A stretch of 64,000 bases of DNA. Source: Isosphaeraceae bacterium. Lineage in GTDB: Bacteria > Planctomycetota > Planctomycetia > Isosphaerales > Isosphaeraceae. Positions 60,566 through 64,000 of this stretch are shown here, in pieces. The DNA lies in the NCBI GenBank assembly GCA_021324445.1, contig JAJPJC010000293.1, forward strand, positions 42,036-106,035. The letters are read 5' to 3'. Made by a program: the position numbers and the translations under genes. The notes below the pieces were generated by a model that was not told the DNA's origin, did not search any database, and saw only the letters and a list, made by a program, of their open reading frames with translations. The first letter of the stretch is position 1; every line of letters begins with the position of its first letter.

Positions 60566-61669
60566 TCACTTCCCGCGGCCGAGGAACTCCTTGATCGAGT
60601 CGTAAATCCCTTCCTTGTTCCGGATTTCCGACAAGGCGAGGTTCTCCTCCTCCTCGAAGGCCTCCTCCAGCTCGCGGTAGAACTCGCCCGAGCCGTAGGG
60701 GCTTTCGACCTGGCCGTAGCAGAAGAGGTTGCACTTGGGCAGGAGCTGGTCGCGGAGCAGGTTGATGCAGTGGCGGTTGTCCTCGCCCCAGTTGTCGCCG
60801 TCGGAGAAATGGAACACGTAGATGTTCCAGTCCACCTGGGGGTGCTGCTCGTCGATGATCTTGTTGCAGAGGTTGTAGGCCGAGCTGATCCGGGTGCCGC
60901 CGCTCTCGCGGGTGTGGTAAAACGTGTGCTCGTCGACCTCGCGGGCCACTGCGTCGTGGATGATGTAGCGGGTGGTCACGCCGTCGTACTGGCTCTTGAG
61001 CCAGGCGTCGATCCAGAAGGCCTCGGTGCGGACGATCTCTTTCTGGTCGTCGGTCATCGAGCCCGAGACGTCCATCAGGTAGAAGATGACGGCATTGAAC
61101 TGGGGCAGCGAGATCGGGTTCCAGGAGCGGTAGAGCTTATCCTCGCGGATCGGGATGACCAGCGGCTCCTTGGGGTCGTAGGTGTTGGAGGCGATCTGCC
61201 GCTTGAGGGCCTTCTTGTAGGTGCGCTTGAAGTGGCGGAGGCTCTCCGGCCCGGCCTGGCGGATGCCGGTGTACCGGTCCTTTTCCTCGGTGATATTGGC
61301 GCGGCCCTTGGGCTCGATCCGGGGCAGGGCCAGCTCCTCGCCGAGGATCTGGGCCAGATCGTCCATGGTCAGCTCGACTTCGAGGATATGGTGGCCGGGC
61401 GCGTCGCCGGCGCCGCCGCCGGCGTCGGGATCACCGGAGCGGCCGATCGGGGTGCCCACATCGCCGGGTCCCTGGCCGACTCCGCCGCGGTTCTTGGTCC
61501 CATAGCGGAATTCGGGGATCTCGATCTGCGGCAGCGGGATCGACACGTACTCGCCGCCGGACTTGCCGATCATCTCGCCGTGCGTGATGTATTTCCGCAG
61601 GTCGGTCTTGATCTTGCCCCGGACGATCTGCTTGAACCGATTGGCGTCCCGATCGATTTTGCGAACCAC
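60566..61669 (-). CDS. DUF444 / UPF0229 protein (YeaH-like) with VWA fold
   Basis: 367 residues from GTG at 61669 (GGGAGG about ten bases upstream). The family start VRKIDRDANRFKQIVRGKIK follows directly; the frame extends 80 codons further up but without family sequence. It has the Gly-rich linker with RSGDPDAGGGAGDAPGHHIL, EVELTMDDLAQILGEELALP, YLMDVSGSMTDDQKEIVRTE with the VWA metal site DVSGSM (200-205), VAREVDEHTFYHTRESGGTR and VFHFSDGDNW. YeaH-type proteins partner the PrkA/YeaG kinase in stress adaptation. In most genomes it is adjacent to prkA; here a nucleotidyltransferase gene lies between. Confidence 0.93.
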   Translation of the reverse strand: MVRKIDRDANRFKQIVRGKIKTDLRKYITHGEMIGKSGGEYVSIPLPQIEIPEFRYGTKNRGGVGQGPGDVGTPIGRSGDPDAGGGAGDAPGHHILEVELTMDDLAQILGEELALPRIEPKGRANITEEKDRYTGIRQAGPESLRHFKRTYKKALKRQIASNTYDPKEPLVIPIREDKLYRSWNPISLPQFNAVIFYLMDVSGSMTDDQKEIVRTEAFWIDAWLKSQYDGVTTRYIIHDAVAREVDEHTFYHTRESGGTRISSAYNLCNKIIDEQHPQVDWNIYVFHFSDGDNWGEDNRHCINLLRDQLLPKCNLFCYGQVESPYGSGEFYRELEEAFEEEENLALSEIRNKEGIYDSIKEFLGRGK

Positions 61670-62024
61670 GGCTGTGAGGCCCTCCCGGCTGGGTTTGGGG
61701 GCCGTCGCGAAGGAACGATCGCCCCGAAACTGGACGCCGCCTGCTCGGATGCGCAGCAAGTCGCGCTCCGGACTCAGCGGTCCACCGAGCCGAAAATCAA
61801 AAGATCGCGTGGGGAAAACTCGCCTGGGAACGATGCTTCGAGGTGGGTCGTCGACAGTTCGGATTGCCTTGGTCCGGTGGCCGGTACCAGTGACCCAGGA
61901 TAACCCCACAGCAAATTGTATTCCTCGACCCCATCAACGGCCAAGGCCAATGCCCGCCTGATTCCGCTTTTCAACAGCGCCAAACTCGACGGAATCGGCC
62001 CGATCCTGACGCGTTCGCCCCGGC
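61670..62024. other. Intergenic region upstream of the DUF444 gene
   Basis: 355 bp. The DUF444 frame is open to 61909 but the translation has no family similarity and no ribosome site. It may hold a promoter for the DUF444-Uma2-SpoVR genes. Nothing else seen. Confidence 0.4.
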
Positions 62025-62690
62025 TCAGCCCTGATCCGGCCCGACCGGGGATTCCTGGATGCCCCGCCAGAGCTCGAGGTACTTGTCCCGGACGTAGGGA
62101 TTGAGCGCCGCGACGAACTCGGCCGGAAGGCCGAGGGCCTTGATCAGCTCCACTACATCGGTCAGGTCCTTCATGCGGTTAATCCCCCCCGTCATGCCCG
62201 AGGCCAGTTTCAACTGGACCAGCGCGGGCAGGCTCAGGTAGCGGATCCCGCCGATCTCGACACCGGCCTCCGCCGGGTCCGGGAAGGCAACCGGTTTGGG
62301 CTTGCCGTCGCCCGGGAACTCGCCGGCGATCAAGAACTCGATCCGCACCCCGTGCTCGGTGTCGCGGAGATTCTTGCTGCCGGTGAACGGGGGCACATAA
62401 CCCAGGCCTTCCAGCTCCTCGTGAATCGTCTTCAATCCCTCACGGGTGACGAGGATGTCAACATCGACCGTCAGCCGGCGGAAGCCATGCGCGTCTAACG
62501 ACATCCCGCCGGCCACCGCATAGGGCACACCCAAGGCGTCCAGTCGGCGCGCGATCTTGCGCATGGTCTTGAAGACCAGGCTCTCGTGCTGGAAATGGCG
62601 GTCACCTTCATCCATGGCCCAATCCCGTTCGGCGCGAAGCCTCTGCTCGTAAGCGAATACAGGCGTTGGTGTTGTGACCGCCGTATCCAT
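62025..62690 (-). CDS. Nucleotidyltransferase-fold protein (MNT/AbiEii-like), paralogue
   Basis: 221 residues from ATG at 62690. VPYAVAGGMSLDAHGFRRLT (Gly-Gly motif), VDVDILVTREGLKTIHEEL (two catalytic Asp) and GVRIEFLIAGEFPGDGK give the minimal nucleotidyltransferase core, followed by IRYLSLPALVQLKLASGM and a helical end MKDLTDVVELIKALGL, as in AbiEii-like and DUF6036-like proteins. It lies 89 bp after prkA and 355 bp before DUF444, splitting a normally contiguous pair. Same fold class as the gene at 32561-33151. Confidence 0.82.
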   Translation of the reverse strand: MDTAVTTPTPVFAYEQRLRAERDWAMDEGDRHFQHESLVFKTMRKIARRLDALGVPYAVAGGMSLDAHGFRRLTVDVDILVTREGLKTIHEELEGLGYVPPFTGSKNLRDTEHGVRIEFLIAGEFPGDGKPKPVAFPDPAEAGVEIGGIRYLSLPALVQLKLASGMTGGINRMKDLTDVVELIKALGLPAEFVAALNPYVRDKYLELWRGIQESPVGPDQG

Positions 62691-62779
62691 GGGGCGTCCC
62701 GGATCAAGTCGGCACCACGGCCGGGCTCCCCAAGGAACCAGAGAGGGGAACACCCGGCCGGGTTCACGAGTCCGAACTC

Positions 62780-64000
<1,221 letters not shown>

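Noticed and set aside
61670..61909. N-terminal extension of the DUF444 gene by 80 codons
   Set aside because: The family begins at VRKIDRD; the extension has no family sequence and GGGAGG precedes the internal GTG.

Overview
The window comes from a high-GC planctomycete, probably from the Isosphaeraceae/Gemmataceae side (the family level is an inference). The evidence is the gene content: DUF1549/DUF1553 and DUF1501 proteins, a DUF1559 pseudopilin with small lipoproteins, exported proteins with an LEPR-xLL-type N-terminal motif, an ECF sigma factor overlapping a giant WD40/TPR Ser/Thr kinase, and several Uma2-family genes. No rRNA, tRNA, CRISPR array or intact insertion sequence was recognised.

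Layout. 1-4.4 kb: minus-strand DUF1501 (cut by the window edge), DUF1549/1553 and TIGR03032-type genes. 4.6-5.5 kb: ParD-like antitoxin with a broken zeta-type kinase. 5.7-10.6 kb: ECF sigma factor and WD40/TPR kinase, overlapping. 11.2-13.1 kb: exported double seven-repeat propeller made by an internal 909-bp duplication. 14-24.2 kb: a signalling block of kinase-FGE fusion, a 1834-residue WD40/PDZ protein ending in a caspase-like domain without its catalytic dyad, and an outer-membrane beta-barrel candidate, followed by a decayed transposase. 25.2-28 kb: a two-domain CxxC metal-binding protein convergent with a thioredoxin/NHL protein, separated by a long inverted repeat. 28.3-32.1 kb: PRPP synthetase, then a MoxR-type AAA+ ATPase with a VWA protein. 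32.1-34.5 kb: secreted protein, nucleotidyltransferase and a radical-SAM-like protein without its cysteine motif. 34.7-37.6 kb: two convergent overlapping glycosyltransferases. 37.6-41.4 kb: truA, asd and a purD with an insertion. 41.5-43.3 kb: exported LEPR-xLL protein. 43.8-49.2 kb: small regulator, heme-oxygenase-like diiron protein and the homogentisate pathway (HPPD, FAH-type hydrolase, homogentisate dioxygenase, flavin reductase-like protein). 49.2-54 kb: decayed and small genes, a sugar isomerase, a Uma2 protein with a coiled-coil tail and a gene-poor 1.5 kb. 54-56 kb: DUF1559 pseudopilin and two lipoproteins. 56.3-64 kb: a PrkA / DUF444 / SpoVR stress cluster (like yeaG-yeaH-ycgB) interrupted by a nucleotidyltransferase and three Uma2 genes.

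How it fits together. Housekeeping genes (prs, truA, asd, purD) sit between planctomycete accessory modules. Three blocks look like coordinated units: sigma/kinase and kinase-FGE/pseudo-caspase (envelope-linked signalling, inferred); Tyr/Phe breakdown through homogentisate; and PrkA-DUF444-SpoVR. Two AAA+/VWA loci each have a nucleotidyltransferase gene nearby. Two families of short inverted repeats lie between genes, and one supplies the C-terminal codons and stop of the FAH-type gene. All functional statements rest on reading motifs by eye; no database search was possible.
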